Positions 63,983 to 64,000 of a stretch of 64,000 bases of DNA are shown here, piece after piece. Origin of the DNA: Luteibacter mycovicinus (GTDB taxonomy: Bacteria > Pseudomonadota > Gammaproteobacteria > Xanthomonadales > Rhodanobacteraceae); NCBI RefSeq assembly GCF_000745235.1, contig NZ_JQNL01000001.1, forward strand, positions 2,294,001 to 2,358,000, written 5' to 3'. Positions within the stretch are counted from its first letter, which is position 1. The number at the start of each line of letters is the position of its first letter. A program made the translations under genes and the position numbers. The notes below the pieces were generated by a model, which saw only the letters and a program-made list of their open reading frames with translations, was not told where the DNA came from and searched no databases.

Positions 63983-64000
63983 GAGCTCCTTCACCTGAAA

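Overview
The window is about 64 kb of high-GC, densely packed chromosome from a gammaproteobacterium. It is most likely a member of the Xanthomonadales, with the Rhodanobacteraceae (Luteibacter/Dyella type) as my best guess. The reasons are the very high third-position GC, two large TonB-dependent receptors, a LacI-controlled sugar locus with its own TonB receptor, the gene orders lptM-dapF-DUF484-xerC-hslV-hslU-DUF971, rsmG-parA-parB and algZ-algR-hemC, and many start/stop overlaps (ATGA, GTGA, TTGA, TGATG). Genus is an inference from gene content; no rRNA or tRNA gene was seen.

Layout. 1-3.4 kb: a ribose operon on the minus strand (rbsK-rbsD-rbsA-rbsC, the last cut by the window edge). 3.5-9.8 kb: minus-strand housekeeping genes (DUF971, an unknown protein, hslU, hslV, xerC, DUF484, dapF, lptM, a GNAT acetyltransferase). 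10-24.7 kb: mixed single genes, including a RimK-like ATP-grasp protein, lipocalin, aroE, a YkgJ-type cysteine protein, an LprI-like secreted protein, a LysE exporter, a TonB receptor interrupted by an in-frame TAG, gamma-carbonic anhydrase, oligopeptidase A, exonuclease III, a UPF0149 protein and pirin.

24.7-36.6 kb is the most distinctive metabolic region. A tight minus-strand operon encodes a GH144-like glucanase, a sugar-binding lipoprotein, two ABC permeases and a 914-residue exported six-hairpin-type glycosidase. Upstream lie an Oar-like TonB receptor and a LacI regulator. Four copies of a GTAAACGTTTAC-like operator sit at the promoters of the glucanase, the receptor and lacI. Together this looks like outer-membrane capture, periplasmic cleavage and ABC import of a glucan or oligosaccharide, possibly a beta-1,2-glucan. 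No ABC ATPase is encoded in the locus.

36.7-38.9 kb: an iron-regulated operon (DUF3325-like, DUF3649-like, PepSY reductase) behind a perfect 7-1-7 Fur box. 39.2-42.1 kb: a short SPFH-like protein, then a two-gene restriction-modification unit of visibly lower GC wedged just before rsmG. 42.3-50.8 kb: rsmG, parA, parB, an ECF sigma factor with a DUF3379 partner, a glycosyltransferase, a patatin-like phospholipase, a WYL regulator, a DmsC-like membrane protein and a DUF481 outer-membrane protein.

50.8-64 kb: a paired REP-like inverted repeat, hemC, an AlgR/AlgZ-like two-component pair, a carboxylesterase, a flavin monooxygenase behind two copies of a palindromic operator, a YgiC/YgiB/YjfL-like trio, two divergent S9 peptidases, and finally a lower-GC gene for an unknown protein with a Pro-Asp-Val triplet repeat. 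At least four copies of a REP-like palindrome (GTAGGAGCGCGCC...) are spread over the window, one of which supplies the stop codon of xerC.
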